NCBI GenBank assembly: GCA_020683205.1
Contig: CP085689.1
Location: forward strand, 2,536,230 to 2,600,229
Length of the DNA: 64,000 nt
Source of the DNA: Lentisphaerae bacterium WC36
GTDB lineage: Bacteria; Verrucomicrobiota; Lentisphaeria; Victivallales; SZUA-371
Reading direction: 5' to 3'
A program made the translations under genes and the position numbers. Shown one piece after another: positions 26,606 to 34,996 of this stretch (position 1 is the stretch's first letter; each line of letters opens with the position of its first letter). The notes beneath the pieces are model-generated. The model did not search any database. It was not told the origin of the DNA and worked only from the letters and a program-made list of their open reading frames with translations.

Positions 26606-26696
26606 TCTTTATACTATTCCAATTTTTGTTTATTTATATATAAATATTATTATTACTAACTTACTACTTTAATTCAGCATACATCATAGACGCATT

Positions 26697-27353
26697 TTAC
26701 TCTGCTTTGTCTTCAAAATTTTCACGCACTGTGAACACATCCATCATACGATAAACTAATCTTAATCTTTGCAATTCCCCAACGGTATTTAAAACATCAA
26801 CCATAATGTAATCATCTCCAATCTCGGAAATCATTTCAATTTCAATAACTCGACCATTCTTTAATATTGCCGTATAACCCGTCTCACTGTAAATTAATGA
26901 TTCAAAAAAATCTCGATCATACTCAACAGACTCCTCAACTTCTTCTTCCACAGTTTCTGTTTCTTGAGCCCGTTCCATATACTCAGCACCACCAGTAAAT
27001 TTACTAGTTAATTCAGCTTTTAGGTCTTGCTCTTTTTGCGCTTTTATATCTGCAATTTCAGCAAAAGCTTCATCTTTTGTTGCCAATAATTTTAAAGAAC
27101 CGACATGAAAAAATGGCATAACCATCCCTAAAATATAATGTATTAATGGATCACGCATTTTCCGTTGAGCAATTCCACTACATAAGCACCCAGAATAAGA
27201 CCAAGCTCCAGCAATAATTAACGCAATAATAATCAAAAGAACATTTGGGAACAATCCATCAAATTTTAAAAAGCTAATCCAAGCCATCCATAAATCGTAT
27301 ACTTTCAAAAATGGGTAAACAAAAAAACTAAAAATCTCTAAAAATCCATTCAT
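26697..27353 (-). CDS. Small membrane protein with C-terminal cytosolic domain, function unknown
   Basis: 218 residues. One or two hydrophobic segments in the N-terminal part (about 7-22 and 37-57), a second pair near 70-95 (IHYILGMVMPFFHVGSL), then a charged coil (KAQKEQDLKAELT) and a Glu-rich linker (about 130-145). The C-terminal 75 residues (FESLIYSETGYTAILKNGRVIEIEMISEIGDDYIMVDVL) look like a compact beta domain. I recognise no family. It precedes ileS on the same strand, about 90 bases away. Confidence 0.75.
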   Translation of the reverse strand: MNGFLEIFSFFVYPFLKVYDLWMAWISFLKFDGLFPNVLLIIIALIIAGAWSYSGCLCSGIAQRKMRDPLIHYILGMVMPFFHVGSLKLLATKDEAFAEIADIKAQKEQDLKAELTSKFTGGAEYMERAQETETVEEEVEESVEYDRDFFESLIYSETGYTAILKNGRVIEIEMISEIGDDYIMVDVLNTVGELQRLRLVYRMMDVFTVRENFEDKAE

Positions 27354-27724
27354 CTTATATATTTCCTTAATTCAGAAGTAATTTCAAATGTATTATCATA
27401 AAACGGAAAAATAACTCTTTATTATTTTATAAAGTAAAAATATAACACTCATTTTGCCATTTTCGAATATAGAATAATAATTAAATTGCTTTTTTTAGCT
27501 TTTTTTTTGCAAAATTTATTTTCAACTGTTAATATTAAGGTATATCTTTATAAATTTAAAAGTTTGCAAAAAAAGTAAACAAATAATAAATTATTATAAT
27601 TATGGTCTGTTGCTTAGATAGAAATCACTAACTAACAACCATTAAACTATGAAATATTTTATAGTTTATAATTTGAGTTAAAAAATTACAGATGTAAAAC
27701 AAATTTTCAAAGGAATCTAAATCC
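27354..27724. other. Divergent intergenic region before the PTS gene
   Basis: No gene. It carries divergent promoters, a likely one for the plus-strand PTS gene (27564-27592) and a hairpin with 7-bp arms AAACTAT/ATAGTTT at 27644-27667 in its leader. An AAGGAA ribosome binding site precedes the ATG at 27725. Confidence 0.5.
27564..27592 (+). promoter_or_regulatory. Candidate promoter of the PTS EIIA gene
   Basis: TTGCAA (27564-27569), a 17-base spacer, TAAATT (27587-27592). The -10 TAAATT equals that of two of the three rRNA promoters in this window. A TATAAT a few bases on has no -35 partner. Confidence 0.4.
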
Positions 27725-28192
27725 ATGAAACACTCATACACTAAATATTTAGACAAAGATTCGTTGATTTTATCAAACAGCACTACAAAAGCAGATGCTT
27801 TTAAAGAGATTAGCGAAAGAGCTGCAATGTTCTGCAATTTAGATGCAGGTGCAATTTTGCGCTTGATGAATCAACGCGAACAAATGATGACAACTGGTGT
27901 TGGCTGTGGGCTAGGGCTTCCGCATATTAGAACAAAGGGAAAAATGCGTCCAATTGTTATTGCATTAGTGACTAAAGAGCCAATTACAGATTATGAATCT
28001 TCTGATGGCAACGACGTTCGTGTACTAATGTTCTTAATGGCCTCAGATGAAGATCAAAATGCTTATCTACAGCTTTTAGGCAGTATCTCAAGACGACTGC
28101 GTCATCCAGAAAGAATTGAAGAAGTTATTGAAAACATTACTCGACCGTCTGTTATTTTGAGAATTTTAAAAAAGCGACCGATATCTGAATAA
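27725..28192 (+). CDS. PTS EIIA-family protein (fructose/nitrogen type, PtsN-like)
   Basis: 155 residues of the PTS EIIA type 2 fold. Active-site His67 lies in GCGLGLPHIRTKG (the family pattern is G-x-G-x-A/L-x-P-H), with the flanking MNQREQMMTTGVG loop typical of PtsN/fructose EIIA. Such proteins pass phosphate to a transporter or act as regulators (EIIA-Ntr). No EIIBC, HPr or rpoN is nearby, so a stand-alone regulatory role is likelier than sugar uptake; not provable here. Starts the plus-strand group PTS, small membrane protein, recO. Confidence 0.88.
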   Translation: MKHSYTKYLDKDSLILSNSTTKADAFKEISERAAMFCNLDAGAILRLMNQREQMMTTGVGCGLGLPHIRTKGKMRPIVIALVTKEPITDYESSDGNDVRVLMFLMASDEDQNAYLQLLGSISRRLRHPERIEEVIENITRPSVILRILKKRPISE

Positions 28193-28269
28193 AAATAAGA
28201 AAAATGGGACTATTTTTTAATTAACACAATAAATCGTCCTCTTTTATTACATTAGGTGAATAAAAAAAT

Positions 28270-28668
28270 ATGAAATTGACTGAACATAAAATAAATGCTT
28301 TAATGTTTACTGGCGCGATCATTTTATTAGCCTTTTTTACGATGCTAATTCAAAACTTTAACATGTCAAGCCCTACTGACAACAGTGATCTTACGATATC
28401 TCAAGCTATTAATGACAAATTAACAAATGAAACAATTTTTAGTGTTATTTTAGAAGATATAAAAAATATCGACAAGCCTTTTTTCTTGAGAAATAGCAGA
28501 AACGTGACTAACCCCCTGTCATACATGGTTATGGAGCGCAATGATAAAATGACTAAGGCGTTGATAAATCTTGGCGCTAACTCTAAAACTGCCATGCAAT
28601 ATTTATCATCAAAAGCCGACATCGAGTATCTCAAAGAAATGATTAATGAAGCAAAAGCAGAAAATTAG
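28270..28668 (+). CDS. Single-pass membrane protein with ankyrin-like C-terminus
   Basis: 132 residues. A single N-terminal hydrophobic segment (about 12-30) leaves a C-terminal soluble domain, cytosolic or periplasmic. Residues about 80-125 (LSYMVMERNDKMTKALINLGANSK, AMQYLSSKADIEYLKEMINEA) have the ankyrin pattern with a GA turn, one to one and a half repeats. No family recognised. Located 13 bases before recO, so co-transcribed. It resembles in plan the large ankyrin protein at 53150 (N-terminal anchor, C-terminal ankyrins). Confidence 0.6.
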   Translation: MKLTEHKINALMFTGAIILLAFFTMLIQNFNMSSPTDNSDLTISQAINDKLTNETIFSVILEDIKNIDKPFFLRNSRNVTNPLSYMVMERNDKMTKALINLGANSKTAMQYLSSKADIEYLKEMINEAKAEN

Positions 28669-28681
28669 TTAAATTACTACA

Positions 28682-29368
28682 ATGTTAACAGACAATAACG
28701 AACAAGCATCTGCAAACTGTGTTATTTTAAGCCGTCATGACTATGGTGATGACAGCTTAATTTTTAACGCATTCTCTGCCGACTATGGCAAACTTGACTT
28801 TATAAAAAAAGGAGCAAAAAAGGTTAATAAAAAGCGTCACAGTAGTACAATTGATCTTTTTAATGTTTACGAAGTTAGTTTTAAATTACGTGACGAAGGA
28901 CTAATAGCTAATGCGTCTTTTGAATTAATCGACACTTTTCAAGGGGTGGCAAAAAATTATCGTGCATTTGAATTTTGCAGCCAAATCGCTAAATTTATCA
29001 GTTTAAATACCGATATATATATTCCTCTCCCAGGAACATTTAACTGTTTCACTAACATTTTAAATTATTTACAAAATGTTATCGAAACACAATCTTTACC
29101 AATAGAAATCATTGAAAATCAATTGATTATTGCTTTGAACGCTACTTTCAAACTAACTTTTCTTTATGAAAATGGTCTTTTACCCGATTATTTAGATACT
29201 AATGAAGAAAAATCTGACAAAAAATACCGTCAGTTATTAGAAGTCATTCAAGCAGGTGAAAATGGTTTTATAAAATTTCCAAAAATCAAAACTTCTGGCT
29301 GGAAACAGCTTAATAGCTGGTCCGAAAATCTTTGCAATTACAACAACTTAAAAAGTGTAACAGCATAA
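28682..29368 (+). CDS. recO: DNA repair protein RecO
   Basis: Mediates RecA loading on single-stranded DNA in recombination and repair. 228 residues. N-terminal OB-fold: VILSRHDYGDDSLIFNAFSADYGKLDFIKKGAKK, the classic start of RecO, with GVAKNYRAFEF at the junction to the helical part. The C-terminal domain is short and contains no Cys-x2-Cys zinc site that many RecO proteins have at this point; this is a zinc-less RecO, as seen in some groups. ATG follows a spacer of 13 bases after the preceding gene. Confidence 0.88.
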   Translation: MLTDNNEQASANCVILSRHDYGDDSLIFNAFSADYGKLDFIKKGAKKVNKKRHSSTIDLFNVYEVSFKLRDEGLIANASFELIDTFQGVAKNYRAFEFCSQIAKFISLNTDIYIPLPGTFNCFTNILNYLQNVIETQSLPIEIIENQLIIALNATFKLTFLYENGLLPDYLDTNEEKSDKKYRQLLEVIQAGENGFIKFPKIKTSGWKQLNSWSENLCNYNNLKSVTA

Positions 29369-29433
29369 ATATATTTGTAATAACTCCTCTTTATGATATA
29401 ATAAAATCTTAAATATAGAAGAAGAAATAAATA

Positions 29434-29724
29434 ATGAAAAAAAGATCTAGCTTTTTAAAACATATTTTCAAAATAATTTCCAACCCATTTTCTATTATAA
29501 TTTCAATCACATCATGCTCCTTATTTTTTAACATTATAGAAGACATCACAAGTGGCAGAAATATGGCAAATATTGTATTTACAATTTTAATATCTAATTT
29601 ATTTTGTGTAATAATTTCAATACTCTACTGCAATTATAAAACCGATATAATTAGAGAAGAAAATCAAGAGTTAACTGATAAATTAGATTCATTAACAAAT
29701 TTACATCAAAAAGAAAAATCATGA
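29434..29724 (+). CDS. Small two-pass membrane protein with C-terminal coiled coil
   Basis: 96 residues with two hydrophobic segments (about 17-32 and 45-63) and a C-terminal coiled coil (DIIREENQELTDKLDSLTN). Not recognised. Its stop overlaps the ATG of the next reading frame as ATGA. The same plan (basic start, two membrane segments, short coiled tail) recurs in the broken neighbour, suggesting a pair of related small proteins. GAAGAAGAAA precedes the ATG. Confidence 0.6.
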   Translation: MKKRSSFLKHIFKIISNPFSIIISITSCSLFFNIIEDITSGRNMANIVFTILISNLFCVIISILYCNYKTDIIREENQELTDKLDSLTNLHQKEKS

Positions 29725-29975
29725 AAGCAGAAACTTTTACAGAAAAAATAAAGAATAAAGCTTATAATATTTTCACCATCTGCAGCATATTTTTTGACAC
29801 TAATTTGCTTACATCATATTTCTGGTGAAAAATTAACTATAAATTTATTCCGTTTTTTATACTAATTGTGATTTACTCACTTCTTTCAATAATTATTAAT
29901 ATGCAAAAGATTAAAATATTAGAGAACCACAACGAGTCATTAATAAAAACTAAATCGCTTAGAATTAGAGCTTAA
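29721..29975 (+). pseudogene. Broken small membrane gene with in-frame TGA
   Basis: Starts in an ATGA overlap with the previous gene and runs 35 codons (MKAETFTEKIKNKAYNIF...) to a TGA at 29826-29828. In the same frame it continues for another 48 codons (KINYKFIPFFILIVIYSLLS, then an IKILENHNESLI coiled tail) and ends at TAA 29973-29975. The restored product would be about 84 residues, close to the 96 of its neighbour, with the same membrane-segment and coiled-coil order. The organism uses TGA as a normal stop in other genes here, so recoding is improbable and a nonsense mutation is the simplest reading. Confidence 0.6.
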
Positions 29976-30002
29976 ATCAATTATAAATGATAGCAATAAA
30001 AA

Positions 30003-30455
30003 TTAAAGATACTTTCTCATATAAGTGTAATTAGTATTCTGCCATTGAAGTTTGTCATAAAATTTAAATGCAACTTCGTTCTGCACATCAGCACAAAGTT
30101 GCATTCTTTTAATATTAAAACTTTCATCAGCTTTTTTGGTTAAGTAATTTAGCAACCCCTCGCCGATACCATTGCCTCGGAATTTTTCATTAACCACAAG
30201 ATCATCAATAAAAAGCGTATTACCACCCACCGCAGTTGAAATCATCACCTGCCCTGTTATCATACCAATAACTTTATTGGTTTCATTATTTACTGCAACC
30301 ACAACCAGCGAACGAGAGCATTCTATTAACTGTTCGAGCGCATCATAGTGCGCTTCAGCATCAAATTGAAAATCGGTCTCAATTTCAGTCAACTGTTTTA
30401 GCAATAATACCATACAAGGTATATCTTGTTCGCTTGCAATTCGGCAGTAATACAT
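30003..30455 (-). CDS. GNAT-family N-acetyltransferase
   Basis: 150 residues, one GNAT domain. Acetyl-CoA-binding motif A is LVVNEKFRGNGIGEGLLNYL (R-G-N-G-I-G), followed by CADVQNEVAFKFYDKLQW, the motif B helix. Transfers an acetyl group from acetyl-CoA to an amine on an unknown substrate. The gene is four bases from the HAD gene and clearly co-transcribed with it, second in order. Confidence 0.92.
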   Translation of the reverse strand: MYYCRIASEQDIPCMVLLLKQLTEIETDFQFDAEAHYDALEQLIECSRSLVVVAVNNETNKVIGMITGQVMISTAVGGNTLFIDDLVVNEKFRGNGIGEGLLNYLTKKADESFNIKRMQLCADVQNEVAFKFYDKLQWQNTNYTYMRKYL

Positions 30456-30458
30456 TTT

Positions 30459-31058
30459 TCACCTCAACACAATATTTTTTAGTTCGTTAAAGTTGCGAAC
30501 TGTGAAGTCGGCATACTCCTCGTATGATTGATGATCTGCATTAAAGAAAAAACAGCTCATTGCTCCCGCATCATTGCCACAACTTATATCATGAATATAG
30601 TCACCAACCATCAAAGTATTTTCCGCAGCAACATCAATTTTTTCTAGAATATGCCACAATGGTTTAGGCGACGGCTTAATTGTTGGAAATTCTCGACCCA
30701 AAACATAATCAAATTGTACAATACCTTCAACTAACTTCAAAAATCGTTCAATTCCACGGTTTGTATTACGCGTTAAAATTGCTAATTTTATATCATTTTT
30801 CTGCAAAGATTGCAAAACTTCTAAAGCATAATCTTGCAACTGATAATCAGCAATGGCTTCTGCCTCAATACGGTTGATAATTCCCCATGCTTCTTTTTGA
30901 CGTTCCTCATCCATTGCTAAAACATGCTCGACAATATCACCTGTCATTGGAATTTGTAACTCATTACGCATCACAACAAAATCGATATTGGGCACCGTTA
31001 ACGTACCATCCATATCAAAAACTACAGCTTTTATGCTATAATCACTATTTTTAATCAT
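30459..31058 (-). CDS. HAD-superfamily hydrolase
   Basis: 199 residues. HAD motif I is FDMDGTL with nucleophile Asp15 and acid/base Asp17; motif II is ILTRNTNRG with the Thr, and motif III/IV is MVGDYIHDISCGNDAG. A helical cap between motifs I and II (about 25-80) places it in the phosphoglycolate phosphatase-like/beta-PGM subgroup. Substrate unknown: a small phosphorylated metabolite. First gene of a two-gene unit with the GNAT protein; the promoter candidate and a hairpin lie upstream. Confidence 0.9.
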   Translation of the reverse strand: MIKNSDYSIKAVVFDMDGTLTVPNIDFVVMRNELQIPMTGDIVEHVLAMDEERQKEAWGIINRIEAEAIADYQLQDYALEVLQSLQKNDIKLAILTRNTNRGIERFLKLVEGIVQFDYVLGREFPTIKPSPKPLWHILEKIDVAAENTLMVGDYIHDISCGNDAGAMSCFFFNADHQSYEEYADFTVRNFNELKNIVLR

Positions 31059-31248
31059 TTTATAGTATCAAATCCTTCATTAAATAACTACTACATTCTT
31101 TATTAAAAGCTCAATACCTTCTCATATTGAGCCATCTTTTGTATCAAAAGCTTAATTCTTAAATTATCATTTTATCAGTATATTGTCAACAAATTTTGCA
31201 TTTAATATTGTTTATTTCTTAACTTGAGCTATCTTATAGAAATTAAAG

Positions 31249-31257
31249 TGATATAAT
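31249..31257 (+). promoter_or_regulatory. Extended -10 promoter of the transporter pair
   Basis: TGA-TATAAT, a TGn extended -10 element, with no good -35 box at the usual distance. It would give a leader of about 185 bases before the first transporter gene. Confidence 0.45.
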
Positions 31258-31358
31258 ACATAAAATATCATACAATAGAAGTATAGTAACATTAAGTAAC
31301 AACAATGGCTTTTTTTATTTTTAGTTAAAATTTTGTAATATGTAAATTTAGTTTTTAT

Positions 31359-31388
31359 AATAATTTATCTCAAAAAAGATAAATTATT
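31359..31388 (+). promoter_or_regulatory. 12-bp perfect hairpin in the transporter leader
   Basis: AATAATTTATCT pairs exactly with AGATAAATTATT across a CAAAAA loop. It lies about 60 bases before the first transporter ATG. It is all A-T/U apart from one G-C pair and has no T-run after it, so it is more likely an RNA structure or binding site than a terminator. Confidence 0.5.
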
Positions 31389-31447
31389 AATTTTGTTGAT
31401 ACTCTTACATTTTTTAAATTAATAATCAAAAACACCTTTAAATTTTT

Positions 31448-33094
31448 ATGGAAAAAAGAGAACATTGGAATAATTCGTTAGGATTTATTTTGGCGGCGGC
31501 TGGCTCTGCAGTAGGGTTAGGTAATATCTGGCGGTTCCCGTATATGGTAGGAATGAATGGCGGAGCAGGATTTGTACTAATCTATGTGGCATGCTTGTTT
31601 TTAATAGGATTTCCTATTTTATTAACAGAAATGGTGATAGGTCGAGCTGCGCAAACAGATCAAGTTGGTGCTTTTCGCCACTTGCAGAAACAAGATAAGC
31701 AAATGTACCACTTTTTAGCTGATTACCTATTAATCGGTGCATTAATATTTTTCTTATTAGGAAAAATTGGTATTGCCATAATTCTATTAATAATCGGCTC
31801 ATTGACCTATTTTTATGGTTTAGCAGTTCTTGGGATTGTAGGGCTATTCACAGCATTCTGCATTATTTCATTTTATGGAGTAATTGGAGGATGGACAATG
31901 CTGTATTCAGCTGGTTATGTTGGCGATATTGTTAACGCATGGAATTTTTCATTAAAAAATCAAGAATTAGCAAGTAGTGTCAGCAATCAGCTTGTAGGAC
32001 TATCATCTTCTGCAGATGTAACTGCGACAAAAGATTTATTAACGTTCAGCCTAAAAAGCAGTGTTATAATGCAATTTATTTTTATATTTTCTTGCGGTGC
32101 TGTTTTAGCGCTTGGAGTACGACGTGGAATTGAAATGTTTTCAAAGATTTTAATGCCGATTTTAATTGTTATGTTAATGATTTTAGCAATTCGCGGATTA
32201 ACCTTAGAAGGAGCCTCTGAAGGTGTTAAATTTTTATTCAATCCAGATTTAAAATCAATCACTCCAAATACAATTTTAGATGCAATGGGACATGCTTTCT
32301 TTACTTTAAGTTTAGGATGTGGGACAATTATTACTTATGGAAGTTACCTTAAAAAAGACGCCAATCTAATCAAATGCGGCAGTTGGATTCTACTGCTAGA
32401 TACAGCCATTGCATTGTTGGCGGGGTTAGCAATATTTCCTGCTCTTTTTGCGATGGGTTTAAAACCTGAAGCTGGACCCGAATTAGTATTCAAAGTCTTA
32501 CCTCAATTATTTAGTAGAATGCCACTACAAGGAACTTTTTGGGCAGCATTATTTTTCATTGCACTGTTTTTTGCGGCATTAACCTCAGGAATTAGTATCC
32601 TTGAAGCACTAGTAGCATTTCTTAAGGATGAATTAAAAATCCCACGCTATATTGCTGTAATAATCTGTTGTACAGCGGTATCATTAGTTGGCGCAGTAAC
32701 AGCATTAAGCTATGCTAATTGGGACAACGTACCACAAATAAAGCAAATTTTTACTTTCGCATTTGGCAATGAAGAAAGTCTTCCTGCTAGTTTCTTTCTT
32801 CTACTAGATGGTTTGACTTCAAAATGGTTACTACCTCTTGGTGGAGTATTAAGCTGTGTTTTTATTGTCTATTTTTGGAATCCTAAAAAAGCAATTAAAG
32901 AGATTAGTTTAGGCTGCGAATGGTTTGACAAATTCGATTTAAAAAGTATTTTTAAATCAAAGAATCAAGATAATAGCGATGATAAAAAAATTATTACAAT
33001 TGGACACCTATGGATATTTTTTATTCGTTTTGTTGCGCCTGTGGTAATTTTTGTCATTTTCTTAAAAGAATTAAATATAATACATTTTAAATAA
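31448..33094 (+). CDS. Sodium-dependent transporter, NSS (SNF) family, copy 1
   Basis: 548 residues, inner-membrane symporter of the neurotransmitter:sodium symporter family (LeuT-like), probably taking up an amino acid or amine with sodium. The unwound TM1 signature GSAVGLGNIWRFPYMVGMNGGAGFVLIY is perfect. TM6 (FFTLSLGCGTIITYGSYL) carries the substrate and ion residues. Between TM2 (ITEMVIGRAAQTDQVGAFRHL) and TM3 (VIGGWTMLY) about 44 extra residues form two additional hydrophobic stretches (residues about 82-125) absent from LeuT-like relatives. The next gene shares this. Start unambiguous. Confidence 0.95.
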   Translation: MEKREHWNNSLGFILAAAGSAVGLGNIWRFPYMVGMNGGAGFVLIYVACLFLIGFPILLTEMVIGRAAQTDQVGAFRHLQKQDKQMYHFLADYLLIGALIFFLLGKIGIAIILLIIGSLTYFYGLAVLGIVGLFTAFCIISFYGVIGGWTMLYSAGYVGDIVNAWNFSLKNQELASSVSNQLVGLSSSADVTATKDLLTFSLKSSVIMQFIFIFSCGAVLALGVRRGIEMFSKILMPILIVMLMILAIRGLTLEGASEGVKFLFNPDLKSITPNTILDAMGHAFFTLSLGCGTIITYGSYLKKDANLIKCGSWILLLDTAIALLAGLAIFPALFAMGLKPEAGPELVFKVLPQLFSRMPLQGTFWAALFFIALFFAALTSGISILEALVAFLKDELKIPRYIAVIICCTAVSLVGAVTALSYANWDNVPQIKQIFTFAFGNEESLPASFFLLLDGLTSKWLLPLGGVLSCVFIVYFWNPKKAIKEISLGCEWFDKFDLKSIFKSKNQDNSDDKKIITIGHLWIFFIRFVAPVVIFVIFLKELNIIHFK

Positions 33095-33117
33095 ATAATA
33101 AGGATAACTTTATAACT

Positions 33118-34914
33118 ATGGCAAAAAAAGTTCAAAGAGAACATTGGAGTAGCAGTTTAGGCTTTGTTTTAGCCGCAACAGGTTCTGCAGTAGGTTTGGG
33201 AAATATCTGGAAATTTTCTTATATTACTGGTGAAAATGGAGGTGGAGCTTTTGTATTAATCTACTTATTAAGCGTAGCACTAATCGGCTTACCACTATTA
33301 CTCTGTGAATTAGCAATTGGGAGAAACACGCAGTTGTCTGCTGTAAGCGCATTTGATAAATTAAAACCAAAAGTATCACTAATAGCACACATTTTTGGTG
33401 CGATAATGGTTATTAATGGAATTTCGCTATGTTGTTTTGGGCAAATTGGTTTTGGCATACTAAGTTTGTTGGTCGGAGCATTAATTTTTATTGAAGGATG
33501 GACTATTGTCGGTATTTTAGCAACATTAGTGGCGTTTATTATTGCATGCTACTACACTGTTGTCGGAGGCTGGACAATATTTTATACATTTCAAGGTTTT
33601 GGGGGCAATTTGGCAGCAACTGAAAGTACTAAAGATTTCTTTTTAAATTTTATCTCAATTAAAGATCAAATGTCAATTACTGATAGTATGACTTTTGCAG
33701 AACAAACCAACATACTATTCCATAACATTTTGCACCATCCAGTATTCTATCATTTTATTTTTATTACATTGTGCTCGATTGTACTATGTTTTGGAATCAA
33801 AAAAGGGGTTGAGCGCACTGTTAAGTTCATGATGCCATTACTATTTTTAATATTAATTTTTATTGCAATTCGTAGCGTAAGTTTACCTGGTGCTATGAAA
33901 GGTGTTAAATTTTTATTTGCGACAGATTTTGGTAAATTAAAAGCTGAAAGTATTGTCTTAGCGATTAGTCATTCATTTTTTACGTTATCATTAGGTATGG
34001 GGATTATGGTTGCTTACGGTAGTTATTTACCTAAAACACAAAATATTTTTAAGTCTGCAATAGCAATTATTTCTCTTGATACTTTAGTCGCACTTTTAGC
34101 AGGTTTAGCAATATTTCCTGCACTCTTTTCCTTAGGCTTAAAACCTGGACAAGGAGCTGGTTTAGCATTTATTACATTTCCAACAGTATTAAGTAATATC
34201 CCTGGAGGAACATTTTGGACAGGATTGTTTTTCTTTTTACTATTTGTGGCAGCATTTACTTCGCAAGTTAGTATAATGGAAGTTTCAATATCATTTTTAA
34301 TTGATAAATTTAATATCAAACGTATTTATTCCGTGATCATTATTGCTGTAACAGTAGCTATTATTGGTTGTTTCATTGCCGTTTCAGCAAATGATTGGCA
34401 ACATTTACCTACATTAGAAAAAATGATTAAAGGTGCATTTAGCTTAGATACCACAACAAAGCCATTCAATAATTTTCTTGATTTATTGAATATTATTGTT
34501 GATACAATTTTATTGCCTGTGACTGGAATTCTAACTGCAGTTTTCGTTGGTTGGGTCTGGGGAACTAAAAAAGGTGTCGATGAAATTCGTCATGGTTCAG
34601 AAAATTTTGCCGATGTTCATTTAATTTCTTTTTTAGCTGGACTTCGCGACGATAAAAGTCATAATAGCAATGTCCATGTATTAACTTTGGCTTCTCTTTG
34701 GGGTATATTTATTCGCTTTGCAATTCCTGTTGCTATTATGATTGTAATTTTTGATGGAATTCAAAAGAATTTAAGCTCAAGTGAACCTAGCAAAGAAACA
34801 TCTAAAGCAAAAGTCGTTGATGATAAAGCTTTGAAACAGATTCAAGCTAATATAGCAAAAGACTCAAAAAATTGTCCTAAACTGGAAAAATTTGAACTTA
34901 AAACTAATAAATAA
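33118..34914 (+). CDS. Sodium-dependent transporter, NSS (SNF) family, copy 2
   Basis: 598 residues, tandem paralogue of the preceding transporter, 24 bases apart and surely co-transcribed. TM1 reads GSAVGLGNIWKFSYITGENGGGAF, with KFSY instead of the usual RFPY, so its ion or substrate site differs. TM6 reads FFTLSLGMGIMVAYGSYL. It carries the same kind of inserted hydrophobic hairpin after TM2 (about 84-128). A charged cytoplasmic tail (about 560-598, SSEPSKETSKAKVVDDKAL) is added relative to copy 1. Substrate unknown. Confidence 0.94.
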   Translation: MAKKVQREHWSSSLGFVLAATGSAVGLGNIWKFSYITGENGGGAFVLIYLLSVALIGLPLLLCELAIGRNTQLSAVSAFDKLKPKVSLIAHIFGAIMVINGISLCCFGQIGFGILSLLVGALIFIEGWTIVGILATLVAFIIACYYTVVGGWTIFYTFQGFGGNLAATESTKDFFLNFISIKDQMSITDSMTFAEQTNILFHNILHHPVFYHFIFITLCSIVLCFGIKKGVERTVKFMMPLLFLILIFIAIRSVSLPGAMKGVKFLFATDFGKLKAESIVLAISHSFFTLSLGMGIMVAYGSYLPKTQNIFKSAIAIISLDTLVALLAGLAIFPALFSLGLKPGQGAGLAFITFPTVLSNIPGGTFWTGLFFFLLFVAAFTSQVSIMEVSISFLIDKFNIKRIYSVIIIAVTVAIIGCFIAVSANDWQHLPTLEKMIKGAFSLDTTTKPFNNFLDLLNIIVDTILLPVTGILTAVFVGWVWGTKKGVDEIRHGSENFADVHLISFLAGLRDDKSHNSNVHVLTLASLWGIFIRFAIPVAIMIVIFDGIQKNLSSSEPSKETSKAKVVDDKALKQIQANIAKDSKNCPKLEKFELKTNK

Positions 34915-34935
34915 TAAATTGTTTCAATTTTAATA

Positions 34936-34963
34936 AAAACCACCAATTAGGTGGTTTTTATAT
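34936..34963. terminator. Bidirectional terminator between NSS copy 2 and the VIT-like gene
   Basis: AAAACCACC/GGTGGTTTT, 9-bp stem with a 5-base loop, T-runs on both sides. It serves the converging transporter gene and the minus-strand gene ending at 34997. Confidence 0.85.
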
Positions 34964-34996
34964 TGACAAAATCTGTCTGTTAGGTTTTAACTATTG

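Larger units (their letters stand above)
31059..31447. other. Divergent intergenic region with two hairpins
   Basis: No gene. On the minus strand a candidate promoter for the HAD gene (TTGACA 31184-31189, 17 bases, TAATTT 31161-31166) precedes a hairpin GCTCAATA (31109-31116)/TATTGAGC (31125-31132) followed by TTTTAAT, which could attenuate the transcript. On the plus strand an extended -10 (TGATATAAT, 31249-31257) precedes a larger hairpin in the transporter leader, listed separately. Confidence 0.5.

Noticed and set aside
29826-29828. In-frame TGA as selenocysteine or tryptophan
   Set aside because: TGA ends other real genes in the window, no selenocysteine insertion structure is apparent, and nonsense mutation is simpler.
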